Shown here in pieces: positions 7,636 through 15,399 of a DNA stretch of 36,178 bases. Location: the NCBI GenBank assembly GCA_014376815.1, contig JACMQV010000178.1, positions 1 to 36,178 of the forward strand, in the 5' to 3' direction. The notes under the pieces are model-generated. The model was not told where the DNA came from. It saw nothing but the letters and a program-made list of their open reading frames with translations, and did no database searches. The translations under genes were made by a program, and so were the position numbers. Each line of letters opens with the position of its first letter. Position 1 is the first letter of the stretch. The DNA comes from Cryobacterium sp. (lineage in GTDB: Bacteria > Actinomycetota > Actinomycetes > Actinomycetales > Microbacteriaceae).

Positions 7636-9798
7636 TCAACGGGCAGCCACGGTGGCAACCCCGGCGGGGTGGAAGAGGGTGCCGTGCGCGGACATCGAGG
7701 CCCCCGAACGGTCGAGCAGCGGGGTCAGCCCGCCGGTGTGGTGCGGGTAGTTGGCCCCGAGGATCATGCAGGCGTCGATGTCCGCGGCGGTCCGCACGGT
7801 GCCCTCGGCGAGCATCCGCCCGGCTTCGTCGGCCAGTCCGTGCAGAAGGTGGCGGCGCACTGTCGCCTGGGTCTCCGGCACGGCCGGGCGCGCGCCGACC
7901 GGCGGCAGGGCCTCCGCGACGGCCGCGGCAGCCGCCGCCGTGAGCCTGCCGTCGGTGTCGACATAGCTGGGCAGCGAGAGCTGCACGATCCGGCGCAGGC
8001 TCGGGCTGACCGTGAACCGGTCGGCGAAGCCCCGCTCCATCGTGTCCAGGATGTGCAGCTGCACGGCGGGGCCGATGTGACGGATGAGGGTGAGCGGCGT
8101 CATCGGGAAGCCGTCGCCGACGAGGGCGGTGTCCACCAGCTGCGCGTCCGCGCCGGCATCGATCAGGGCCAGGGCGTCGCTGAACCACCGGGTGATCAGG
8201 CGGTTGACCACGAACCCGGACGAGTCGGCCACGAGCACGGCGGTCTTTCCCAGCCGGCCGGCGAGGGTGAAGGCCGCCTCGACGGTCTCCGGGCTGGTGC
8301 CCGGCGCCCGCACGATCTCGACGAGGGGCAACACGGCCACCGGGTTGAAGAAGTGGAACCCGACCAGGCGTTCCGGGTGCAGCAGGTGTGCGCCCTGGTC
8401 GGCGATCGAGAGTGACGAGGTGTTGGTGAGCAGCAGCGCGCCGGGCTTCACGACCGCCTCGACCGACGCCCAGACCTCCCGCTTGACCGTGAGGTCTTCG
8501 AAGACCGCCTCGATCACGATGTCGCACCCGGACAGGTCGGCGACGTCGGTCGTGCCGCTGACCAGGGCGGAGACGCGGGCGCTTGTATCGGCCGTCATCG
8601 TCCCCCGGACCACGGCCCGTTCGAGCTGGTCGGCGACGCAGTCGATGGCCTGGCTGACCCGGTCGGGGGTGAGGTCGGTGATCAGGACGGGAACGTCGAG
8701 GCGCTCGGCGAAGACGAGCGCGAGCTGGGTGGCCATCCGCCCGCCACCGACGACGCCGACGGCGGCGACCGGCTGGCCGGCCCCGCCGTGGCGGCTGCGC
8801 TTGCGGGCCGCCTGCAGGGCGTAGAAGGCGTAGATGCTGGCGCGGCACTCGTCGCTGTAGAGCAGCGTGCCGAAGGCCGTGATGGTCTCGGCCTCGACCG
8901 GGTCGCCGCCGCGGGCGAGCCGCGCTGCCGTGCGGGAGGCCGGGCCGGCGTTCGCGGCGGTGCCGGCCCGGGCGTCTGCCCGGGCCTGCCAGGTCATCAG
9001 AAGGCTGAGTGCCGCGTCGACGGCCGGGATGTCCCCGGGGATCCGCTTGGCCACGGCTGCGCGCACGTCGGCCGGGTCCCACCGGGCGGGGCGCGATCCG
9101 GGCCGTGCCACGGATGCCGCCGCGACCGCGGACGCCGACGGGGAGACGCTCCGTGTTCCGGCCAGAACCTCCGCCGCCCAGGCGAGGGAGTCCGCGACGA
9201 AGTCCTCGTCGCCGTGGACCACATCGACCAGGCCTCGCCGCAGGGCCTCCCCGGCGGAGAGGTGCCGGCCCGACAGCGACCGGGTGACGGCGATGTCGGC
9301 TGCATCGGCGACCCCGATGAGCTCGCTCAGTGAGGAGAGCCCGCCCCAGCCGGGCACGAGCCCCAGCCGCACCTCGGGCAGGCCGATGCTGCGGGCGGAG
9401 CGGGCGACCGTGCGGTAGTCGGCGCGAAGGGCGAGCTCGAGGGCGCCGCCCAGGGCGGTGCCGTTGATGAAGGCGAAGGTCGGCAGGTCGAGCCGGCTGA
9501 TCCGGTCCAGCACCGAGTAGCCCTCACGGGCGATGCGTTCGCCGTCTGCCCGGGAGGTGGCGAACCGGAACGGGCCGAGGTCGGCACCGGCCCCGAAGAT
9601 GGCCCCTTCGCCGGTGAAGGCGACGGCGTCCACCTCGCCGGTATCGAGCGAGTCCACCGCTTCACCCAGGGCAGTGAGCGCATCCCAGGTCCAGGAGAGG
9701 AGCGCGCCGGGAGGAGGGCTGAAGGCCACCAGGGCGAATCGTCGGCCACCGACCGTTCGGTTGGTGACGTCGACTTGTGTGCTCAGCCCATTGTGCAC
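7636..9798 (-). CDS. FadB-type enoyl-CoA hydratase/3-hydroxyacyl-CoA dehydrogenase fusion
   Basis: A 720-residue bifunctional enzyme for beta-oxidation. The N-terminal crotonase domain (about 10-200) keeps both catalytic glutamates, in GGALELAL and LPEVRLGLVPGWGG. The central NAD-binding domain starts at VGVVGGGRMATQLAL (about 345), has HFFNPV with the catalytic His and PLVEIVR with its partner Glu, and is followed by the two C-terminal helical repeats. It hydrates trans-2-enoyl-CoA and oxidises the 3-hydroxyacyl-CoA with NAD; a partner thiolase is not in this window. The start is GTG at 9798, preceded by AAGGGGG. It is the first structural gene of the operon and sits directly behind a promoter with two palindromic operators. 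Confidence 0.93.
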   Translation of the reverse strand: MHNGLSTQVDVTNRTVGGRRFALVAFSPPPGALLSWTWDALTALGEAVDSLDTGEVDAVAFTGEGAIFGAGADLGPFRFATSRADGERIAREGYSVLDRISRLDLPTFAFINGTALGGALELALRADYRTVARSARSIGLPEVRLGLVPGWGGLSSLSELIGVADAADIAVTRSLSGRHLSAGEALRRGLVDVVHGDEDFVADSLAWAAEVLAGTRSVSPSASAVAAASVARPGSRPARWDPADVRAAVAKRIPGDIPAVDAALSLLMTWQARADARAGTAANAGPASRTAARLARGGDPVEAETITAFGTLLYSDECRASIYAFYALQAARKRSRHGGAGQPVAAVGVVGGGRMATQLALVFAERLDVPVLITDLTPDRVSQAIDCVADQLERAVVRGTMTADTSARVSALVSGTTDVADLSGCDIVIEAVFEDLTVKREVWASVEAVVKPGALLLTNTSSLSIADQGAHLLHPERLVGFHFFNPVAVLPLVEIVRAPGTSPETVEAAFTLAGRLGKTAVLVADSSGFVVNRLITRWFSDALALIDAGADAQLVDTALVGDGFPMTPLTLIRHIGPAVQLHILDTMERGFADRFTVSPSLRRIVQLSLPSYVDTDGRLTAAAAAAVAEALPPVGARPAVPETQATVRRHLLHGLADEAGRMLAEGTVRTAADIDACMILGANYPHHTGGLTPLLDRSGASMSAHGTLFHPAGVATVAAR

Positions 9799-9837
9799 GG
9801 TGCCCCCTTGCGCCGGTCATGAAATGCGTAAGTACAA

Positions 9838-9866
9838 GTTCTACCTGACACTGAGTCTCAGGTCAA
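9838..9866 (-). promoter_or_regulatory. Promoter of the beta-oxidation operon
   Basis: Read on the minus strand, TTGACC (9866-9861) and TAGAAC (9843-9838) are separated by exactly 17 bases, a good housekeeping-type promoter. Transcription would start near 9831, about 30 bases before the GTG at 9798. A palindromic operator occupies most of the spacer, which suits repression by the TetR gene next door. Confidence 0.75.
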
Positions 9867-9883
9867 GTGGTACTGAGTCTCAG
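9851..9883. promoter_or_regulatory. Twin TetR-type operators, CTGAGTCTCAG
   Basis: The 5-1-5 palindrome CTGAGTCTCAG occurs at 9851-9861 and again at 9873-9883. The centres are 22 bp apart, about two helical turns. The first copy sits between the -35 and -10 of the fad promoter and the second overlaps the 3' end of the TetR gene at 9880. The arrangement implies two dimers on one DNA face. That the adjacent TetR protein binds here, with acyl-CoA as ligand, is inference. Confidence 0.75.
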
Positions 9884-10635
9884 CTTGAGGGCGGGCCGGG
9901 TACGGAACGGAGGCGGGCCTCGATGGCGCGCGCCACGTCGCCGGGCGGTGTGGCCGCCGGGAAGACGGCGACGACCACGGCATCCGTCGGAGGCGCCCCG
10001 CGGCCGCTCGCGACGCTGTCCGGTTGGACGCTGTCCGGGTGGAAGAGGCGCCGAACCTCCTGCAGTTCCGCGCCCAGCGTGTCGGGTCCGACGACATCCG
10101 TGCCGCGGATCAGGCGGCGCAGGACGAAGTTATGCGTGGCCGTGACCGCGGCCGCGAACCGGATGGCCGTCAGGGCGGGGACGTCGGGGACGGCGGCGCG
10201 AAGATAGCTGGCGAAGATCCGTTCGTACCGGATCGCCATGATGGTCTCCCGGTCACGCAGCACGGGGGTCTGCCGCACCACCTGGTCCCGGATGCGCACG
10301 ATCTCCAGGCGTTCCCGGAACCGCTCGAAGACCATGGTGGCCGCCTCGGTGACGGCCCGCCAGGGATCCTCGTGCGGGGCCGTGAAGTAGGCGCCGATCA
10401 GCGCGACCAGTTCATCGTGGTCGGCGAAGATCACGTCGTCTTTCGAGCGGAACTGCCGGAAGAACGTGCTGCGCGAGACCCCCGCCGCCTCGGCGATGTC
10501 CACGGTGCTCGTTGCCTCATAGCCCTGCTCGCGGAACAGGCGAACCGCGATGTCGGCGACGTCCACGCGGGAGAGCGGTCGCTGCGGCCGGGACGCGTCG
10601 GCGGGACGGGAGGATCCCTCGGGAAGCACTGACAT
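9880..10635 (-). CDS. TetR-family regulator of the beta-oxidation operon
   Basis: A 251-residue regulator. The N-terminal helix-turn-helix (about 22-70) reads VADIAVRLFREQGYEAT, STVDIAEAAGVSRSTFFRQF and SKDDVIF. The helical ligand-binding domain follows, with IRDQVVRQTPVLRDRE and a Pro-rich low-complexity tail. It lies immediately upstream of the FadB-type gene on the same strand, and its stop overlaps the second of two CTGAGTCTCAG palindromes, so it probably represses the operon and responds to acyl-CoA. No Shine-Dalgarno is visible before the ATG. A TAATTT at 10650-10645 lies nine bases upstream, suggesting leaderless translation. Confidence 0.88.
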   Translation of the reverse strand: MSVLPEGSSRPADASRPQRPLSRVDVADIAVRLFREQGYEATSTVDIAEAAGVSRSTFFRQFRSKDDVIFADHDELVALIGAYFTAPHEDPWRAVTEAATMVFERFRERLEIVRIRDQVVRQTPVLRDRETIMAIRYERIFASYLRAAVPDVPALTAIRFAAAVTATHNFVLRRLIRGTDVVGPDTLGAELQEVRRLFHPDSVQPDSVASGRGAPPTDAVVVAVFPAATPPGDVARAIEARLRSVPGPPSS

Positions 10636-10644
10636 GGTCTGGCG

Positions 10645-10650
10645 AAATTA
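10645..10650 (-). promoter_or_regulatory. Candidate -10 element for leaderless TetR transcript
   Basis: On the minus strand TAATTT lies nine bases before the ATG at 10635, with no ribosome-binding site between. This spacing puts the transcription start at or close to the A of ATG. No convincing -35 was found. Confidence 0.4.
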
Positions 10651-10728
10651 GCACGGAACGATCCGGCCCCGCTGCGCCTATCCCGGGCGTGACCATCCGG
10701 GCATTCTGAGACCGACGACGGGAGCACC

Positions 10729-11106
10729 ATGTCCACATCAGGTCGAGGCGTCCACCCGTCGGCCCACCGCGCACCGGTCGAGGGCCGCCGCCTGGTGCGC
10801 TCCGCCTGGATCTGCGTGGCGGTACTGCCGGTCTCCTTCGTCGCGGCCATGGTCCTGGGCGAGGCCCTGCTCGGCCTCCAGGGCCACGACAGCGGCAGCG
10901 AGTCGCCGATCCCGATCGGCGTCGTACTGCTGGCCGGCATTCCCGCCGTGCTGGTCCTGGTCGCGCCGACCGTCCCGGCGATCTGGTTCGGCTTCCGGGC
11001 GCGGCTCCTCGGCGCGCCCTCCGGCCTCGTCCCGGCCGCGATCGGGGCGACGGTCCTGGGGTTCGGGCTGCTCATGAACACGCTTCCCGTTCTCTTCGGC
11101 CGGTGA
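10729..11106 (+). CDS. Small integral membrane protein, unknown function
   Basis: A 125-residue protein with a basic N-terminus and three hydrophobic segments, at about 25-48, 62-85 and 98-120. The segments include WICVAVLPVSFVAAMVLG and IPIGVVLLAGIPAVLVLVAP. GGGAG-like GGGAG precedes the ATG by five bases. No family is recognised; it resembles the many short, unclassified actinobacterial membrane proteins. It is transcribed divergently from the fad-operon TetR gene 93 bases away. Confidence 0.75.
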   Translation: MSTSGRGVHPSAHRAPVEGRRLVRSAWICVAVLPVSFVAAMVLGEALLGLQGHDSGSESPIPIGVVLLAGIPAVLVLVAPTVPAIWFGFRARLLGAPSGLVPAAIGATVLGFGLLMNTLPVLFGR

Positions 11107-11302
11107 CCAGCCGGGTGCGGCAGGCGTCCCGGAAACCCGCTCTGGTCTCGGATGCAGTTCCGGAGTAACGTTTCGGTCACGCCCGTGAATGCCCTCGTCG
11201 CCCGGCACGCGACATCAGGGACCGTCTTCGTCTGAGAGCGCTCCCCCACCGGTTCACCGTGCCCCTTACCCGCGTGACCCCGCCTCAAAGGAGAAATCGG
11301 CC

Positions 11303-11464
11303 ATGGACTTCAGTCCCCCCTGCATGCAGCAGGCGTGCGCAGGTCGGATGCGCACGTGCGCGCCGGCCATCGACACGCTGGCGGATGAGGAGCTCTGGTT
11401 CCAGTGCGAGGAATGCGGCACCGAGAAGCACTCGACGAATCTCGGCGACCGGGGCGCTCGCTAG
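11303..11464 (+). CDS. Cys-rich miniprotein (possible zinc ribbon)
   Basis: A 53-residue protein starting MDFSPPCMQQ after a strong AAAGGAG site. Five Cys residues are visible: C7, C12, C19, and a CEEC pair at about 35-38, followed by a charged end. The pattern suggests metal binding. The family is not recognised. The open frame extends upstream to 11189, but the ribosome-binding site supports the ATG at 11303. It is too small to assign by neighbours; a TetR gene follows on the same strand. Confidence 0.6.
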   Translation: MDFSPPCMQQACAGRMRTCAPAIDTLADEELWFQCEECGTEKHSTNLGDRGAR

Positions 11465-11559
11465 GAGCGCCAGCCGGGGCATCCTCTGCCGTAGCGTGGG
11501 TCTCGCCGCCGGCCACTGACCGCGGGCCAGTGTCCCCGACCCGGAAACGAGCACCCACC

Positions 11560-12267
11560 ATGGCAGACGGATCCCCCGCCGGAGCACCGGCCGCCACCGG
11601 GCCGGAACCCTCCGGCCCCCCTCGCCGAGCCGGACGTCCGCACGAGAACGTGCTGTCCAGGAAGCTCATCACCGAGGCGGCGCTGAAGGCCATCGCGGTC
11701 GAGGGCTACAGCGCCTTCACGATGTCGAGCCTGGCCCGGCGCCTGAGCGTGGCCCCCTCGGCCCTGTACAACCACGTCGCCTCCAAGCAGGAGGTGCTGC
11801 GATGGCTGCAGGACCACGTGATGACCCAGGTGGACGTCAGCGGGTTCACCACGGAGCCCTGGGATGCCGCGGTGCGCCGTTGGGCCTGGTCCTATCGTGA
11901 CGTCTTCGCCGGCCACGCTCCCCTGATCCCCATCGTCGCCGTGCTGCCCGTCGCCGGGGCCCCCGAGACGCTGAAGATGTATGAGAAGGTCGCCAGCGGC
12001 CTCGCCGCCGCCGGAGTCCCGGCCGCCCTGATCGTGCCGGGCATCGTTGCCCTGGAGTCCTTCATTTTCGGCTCCGCCCTCGACGCCACGGCCCCCGCCG
12101 ACATCTTCGACACCGGGGAGCTGGCCGAGACCAGCCCGACCTTCACCGCCGCCGTCGGCGCACAGGACCGGGAGGCAGGTGCACCGGCAGACAACGCGTT
12201 CCGCTTCGGCCTGGACGCACTGTTGGCGCAGCTGCAATCCACCCAGGCCACCGGCTCCGCCGACTGA
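11560..12267 (+). CDS. TetR-family transcriptional regulator
   Basis: A 235-residue regulator. A low-complexity Pro/Ala-rich start is followed by the helix-turn-helix at about 30-80: LITEAALKAIAVEGYSAFT, MSSLARRLSVAPSALYNHV and SKQEVLRWL. The C-terminal ligand domain starts at about 95 with RRWAWSYRDVFAGH. The frame is open further upstream, but ATG 11560 gives a normal length. It precedes an APC permease on the same strand by 162 bases and may regulate it. A TAGCGT that resembles the putative MFS promoter lies at 11492-11497 and could drive it with a leader of about 55 bases. Confidence 0.85.
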   Translation: MADGSPAGAPAATGPEPSGPPRRAGRPHENVLSRKLITEAALKAIAVEGYSAFTMSSLARRLSVAPSALYNHVASKQEVLRWLQDHVMTQVDVSGFTTEPWDAAVRRWAWSYRDVFAGHAPLIPIVAVLPVAGAPETLKMYEKVASGLAAAGVPAALIVPGIVALESFIFGSALDATAPADIFDTGELAETSPTFTAAVGAQDREAGAPADNAFRFGLDALLAQLQSTQATGSAD

Positions 12268-12307
12268 CCCTCCCGCGGGCAGCTTCTGGCATCATTTTCT
12301 GGTTTTG

Positions 12308-12323
12308 CTTGCAATCGGGCAAG
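12308..12323. promoter_or_regulatory. Weak candidate operator upstream of APC permease
   Basis: CTTGC-AATCGG-GCAAG is a 5-bp inverted repeat in the 162-base gap between the TetR gene and the permease. It is short, so it may be chance. Confidence 0.2.
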
Positions 12324-12429
12324 TCCACCCCCAAACTAAACGAACTCAATTCATTTATTGGTCCCCACACCCGTCCCTACCGACGCATCGTCAGTGCTGA
12401 CGCTCGCGCCTGCTTCCCGAAAGGTCATC

Positions 12430-14013
12430 ATGACCGAAGTCTCCACCGCGGCGGCTCCAGCCGTCGGCGCTCACATTCACAGCGATCAGCTCCACGACGC
12501 CGCGGGCACCCGCCACGGCATCACGGGCAAGGGACTCAAGGGTGGCCAGCTCGGCCTGCTGGCCGTCGTCGTCATGGGCGTGTCCTCGGTCGCCCCGGCC
12601 TACAGCCTGACCAGCTCGCTCGGCGCGACCGTGAACGAGGTCGGATTCCAGGTTCCGGCGATCTTCATCGTCGCCTTCATCCCGATGATCCTGGTGGCCC
12701 TGGCCTACCGTGAACTCAATGCCGACTCCCCGGACAGCGGAACGTCCTTCACCTGGACCACCAAGGCGTTCGGTCCGTTCGTCGGCTGGATGGGCGGCTG
12801 GGGGATGCTTGCCGCCAACATCATCGTGCTCTCCAGCCTGGCCGGCGTCGCGGTCAGCTTCTTCTACGTGTTCCTCGGCGAGGTCTTCGGCAATCCCGCC
12901 CTCGCCGCCCTCTCCGACAACACGGCCGTGAACATCGTCACCTGCCTGGCCTTCGTCGCCCTCGCCGTCTGGGTCAGCTACCGCGGCCTGCACGCCACGA
13001 AGCTCGTGCAGTACAGCCTCGTCGGGTTCCAGCTGATCGTGCTGGGCGTCTTCACCGTCTCGGCGTTGATCGGCGCCGGCTCCACCGCCTCTAAGACGGC
13101 CATCCCCTTCAGCTGGACGTGGTTCGACCCCACCCAGGTGCAGAGCTTCAGCCAGTTCGCCGCCGGGATCTCGCTGGCGATCTTCGTGTACTGGGGTTGG
13201 GATGTCTGCCTCACCATGAATGAGGAGACCAAGGGCGGCCAGAGCACGGCCGGCAAGGCCGGCACCCTGACCGCCCTCGTCGTGCTCGGCCTCTACCTGG
13301 CCCTGATCGTGGCGACCATGATGGTCTCCGGCGTCGGCATCGACGGCATCGGCCTGAGCAACCCCGACAACCAGGGAAACATCTTCGCGGCCATCGCGTC
13401 TCCCATCATGGGCCCGCTCGCCGTCCTGATGTCCCTCGCCGTGCTCGCGAGCTCGGCCTCCTCCCTGCAGTCCACGATGACCTCCCCCGCCCGGACGCTG
13501 CTTGCCATGGCCCACTACAACGCGCTCCCGCCGAAGTTCGCCAGCATCAGCAAGCGGTTCGGCTCGCCCGGCTACGCCACCATCGCCGCCGGCGCCATCG
13601 CGGGCGCGTTCTACGCGGTCATGACCATCATCAGCGTCAACGTTCTCAACGACACCATCATGTCCCTCGGCCTGATGATCTGCTTCTACTACGCTCTGAC
13701 GTCGTTCGCCTGCGTCTGGTACTTCCGGCAGAGCCTGTTCAGCAGCATCCGTAATTTCTTCATGCGCCTGCTCGTTCCGGGGCTCGGCGGGCTGATGCTC
13801 ACCGTCGTCTTCGTGCAGACCGCGGTGAGCAGCTGGAGCCCCGACTTCGGGAGCGGCTCTGAGCTCTTCGGGATCGGACTCGTCTTCGTGATCGGCGTCG
13901 GACTGCTGCTGCTCGGCGGCGCGGTGATGGGCCTCACGTACTGGCGGCAGCCGAGCTTCTTCCGCGGCGAAACCCTGCGCAAGGACACGCCAGCGCTGGT
14001 GGTCCCGGAGTAG
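12430..14013 (+). CDS. APC-superfamily amino acid/polyamine permease
   Basis: A 527-residue secondary transporter of the plasma membrane with about 12 hydrophobic segments. The first, LLAVVVMGVSSVAPAYSLTSSLG, carries the conserved unwound-helix Ser/Ala-Pro region of APC proteins. YRELNADSPDSGTSFTWTTKAFGPFVGWMGGW is the family signature, the usual PDAGG-like motif being PDSGTSF here. CLTMNEETKGG in the middle is also typical. GAAAGG precedes the ATG at 12430, and upstream in-frame codons lack family resemblance. The substrate is likely an amino acid or amine, but specificity cannot be read from sequence. The TetR gene immediately upstream is a plausible local regulator. Confidence 0.92.
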   Translation: MTEVSTAAAPAVGAHIHSDQLHDAAGTRHGITGKGLKGGQLGLLAVVVMGVSSVAPAYSLTSSLGATVNEVGFQVPAIFIVAFIPMILVALAYRELNADSPDSGTSFTWTTKAFGPFVGWMGGWGMLAANIIVLSSLAGVAVSFFYVFLGEVFGNPALAALSDNTAVNIVTCLAFVALAVWVSYRGLHATKLVQYSLVGFQLIVLGVFTVSALIGAGSTASKTAIPFSWTWFDPTQVQSFSQFAAGISLAIFVYWGWDVCLTMNEETKGGQSTAGKAGTLTALVVLGLYLALIVATMMVSGVGIDGIGLSNPDNQGNIFAAIASPIMGPLAVLMSLAVLASSASSLQSTMTSPARTLLAMAHYNALPPKFASISKRFGSPGYATIAAGAIAGAFYAVMTIISVNVLNDTIMSLGLMICFYYALTSFACVWYFRQSLFSSIRNFFMRLLVPGLGGLMLTVVFVQTAVSSWSPDFGSGSELFGIGLVFVIGVGLLLLGGAVMGLTYWRQPSFFRGETLRKDTPALVVPE

Positions 14014-14054
14014 GGCGAGCCGGCGTCGCGGCGGGGGCGGAGCGCGCTCTGGCG

Positions 14055-14060
14055 TAGCGT
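14055..14060 (+). promoter_or_regulatory. Candidate -10 for near-leaderless MFS transcript
   Basis: TAGCGT ends ten bases before the ATG at 14071 and no Shine-Dalgarno follows it. The surrounding CTCTGGCGTAGCGTGGGT closely matches CTCTGCCGTAGCGTGGGT at 11485-11502, upstream of the second TetR gene, so the two may share a promoter class. It also overlaps an alternative GTG start at 14059. Confidence 0.4.
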
Positions 14061-14070
14061 GGGTGCAGCA

Positions 14071-15345
14071 ATGACCGCACCCCGCTCCGCTCCCCCGGCA
14101 TCCGGGCTGCCCCACGCCTGGACGGGGCACTCCCGCGGCAGCCGCGACTACCGACGGCTGCTGGCGGCCCTGTTCTTCGCCGGCATCGCGACCTTCGCCC
14201 AGCTCTATTCGCCCCAGGCGACGCTGCCCCAGATCGCCGCAGACCTGCACGTGGGCGCGGCGTCGGCCGCCCTCGTGGTCTCGGCCTCGACCGTGGGCCT
14301 GGCGATCGGCGTCATCCCGTGGTCCGCGGTCGCCGACCACGTCGGACGCGTGCGCGCGATGACCTTCGCCGTCTCTGCGGCGACCGTGTTCGGGCTGGTG
14401 GTGCCCTTCGCGTCCACCTTCCCACTGCTCCTCACCGGACGACTGTTGGAGGGCCTGATGATCGGGGGCGTGCCCGCCATCGCCATCGCCTACCTGAGCG
14501 AGGAGATCACGGCCGGCCACGCCGCGCGCGCGGCCGGGACCTACGTCGCGGGCACCTCCATCGGCGGCCTGCTCGGCCGCCTCGTCGCCGGGCCCGTCGC
14601 CGAGCTGTCGAACTGGCGCATCGGGGTCTTCTCCGTGGCCGTCCTCTGCGCGATCGCGGCGGCGCTGTTCGTGGCCCTCGCCCCGAAACCGCGCGGCTTC
14701 ATCCCGCGGCGGGCACGTGCGCGCGACCCCGCGGAGACCCTCCATCGCCTGCTGGCCGTCAATCTGCGCTCACCGCGGCAACTGGCCCTGTACGCGCAGG
14801 GGTTCCTCCTCATGGGCGGCTTCGTCGCGCTCTACAACTACCTGGGCTTCCGGCTGAACGAGCCGCCGTTCGACCTGCCGCAGACCCTGATCAGCCTCGT
14901 CTTCGTCGCGTACCTGGCCGGCACCTGGTCCTCGGCGCAGGCCGGCATCCTCGCCTCCCGGTTCGGCCGCCGCACCGTGCTCCTCGTGTCGATCGCGGTC
15001 ATGATCGCGGGGGTGCTTCTGACCCTGACGACCGCGGTTCTCCCCGTGCTGATCGGTCTGGTCGTGGCCACCGCGGGTTTCTTCGCCGCGCACGCGATCG
15101 CATCCGGCTGGACCGGGAGCGACGCGACCGTCGGACGCGCGCAGGCGTCGTCGCTCTACAACTTCTTCTACTACGCCGGTTCGAGCCTGTTCGGCTGGCT
15201 GGGCGGGGTCTTCTTCGTGAGCCTGGGCTGGGTCGGCACCGCCGGCATGGTCGCGGGGCTCGCGGCCCTGGCCGGAGCGCTCGCGCTAATGCTGCTCCCC
15301 GGCAGGTCCGGCGCCGGAATTGCACTGGCTGAGCGGGTGCCGTAA
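14071..15345 (+). CDS. MFS transporter, YnfM/drug-exporter-like
   Basis: A 424-residue, 12-helix major facilitator. The first helix contains FAQLYSPQATLPQIAADL, characteristic of YnfM-like exporters. The loop 2-3 motif is WSAVADHVGRVRAM. GRLLEGLMIGGVPAIAIAYLSEE matches the family's fifth-helix region and GTSIGGLLGRL follows. It would use the proton gradient to export a small molecule; the substrate is unknown. A GTG at 14059 is an alternative start, adding four residues. It lies 54 bases upstream of sucrose phosphorylase on the same strand, but no functional link is evident. Confidence 0.9.
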   Translation: MTAPRSAPPASGLPHAWTGHSRGSRDYRRLLAALFFAGIATFAQLYSPQATLPQIAADLHVGAASAALVVSASTVGLAIGVIPWSAVADHVGRVRAMTFAVSAATVFGLVVPFASTFPLLLTGRLLEGLMIGGVPAIAIAYLSEEITAGHAARAAGTYVAGTSIGGLLGRLVAGPVAELSNWRIGVFSVAVLCAIAAALFVALAPKPRGFIPRRARARDPAETLHRLLAVNLRSPRQLALYAQGFLLMGGFVALYNYLGFRLNEPPFDLPQTLISLVFVAYLAGTWSSAQAGILASRFGRRTVLLVSIAVMIAGVLLTLTTAVLPVLIGLVVATAGFFAAHAIASGWTGSDATVGRAQASSLYNFFYYAGSSLFGWLGGVFFVSLGWVGTAGMVAGLAALAGALALMLLPGRSGAGIALAERVP

Positions 15346-15399
15346 CTTCTGAATCGGCGTCGCTCGTGCGGTGCCGGACCGAACAGGGAGTGCACCACC

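Noticed and set aside
6422-9082. Acyl-CoA dehydrogenase as an 886-residue fusion
   Set aside because: The extra N-terminal part is an out-of-frame reading of the FadB-type gene; a GTG with a good ribosome-binding site at 7603 gives the normal family length.
12391-14745. Very long minus-strand open frame opposite the permease and MFS genes
   Set aside because: Low-complexity Gly/Glu/Arg/His content spanning two real genes; no domain visible.
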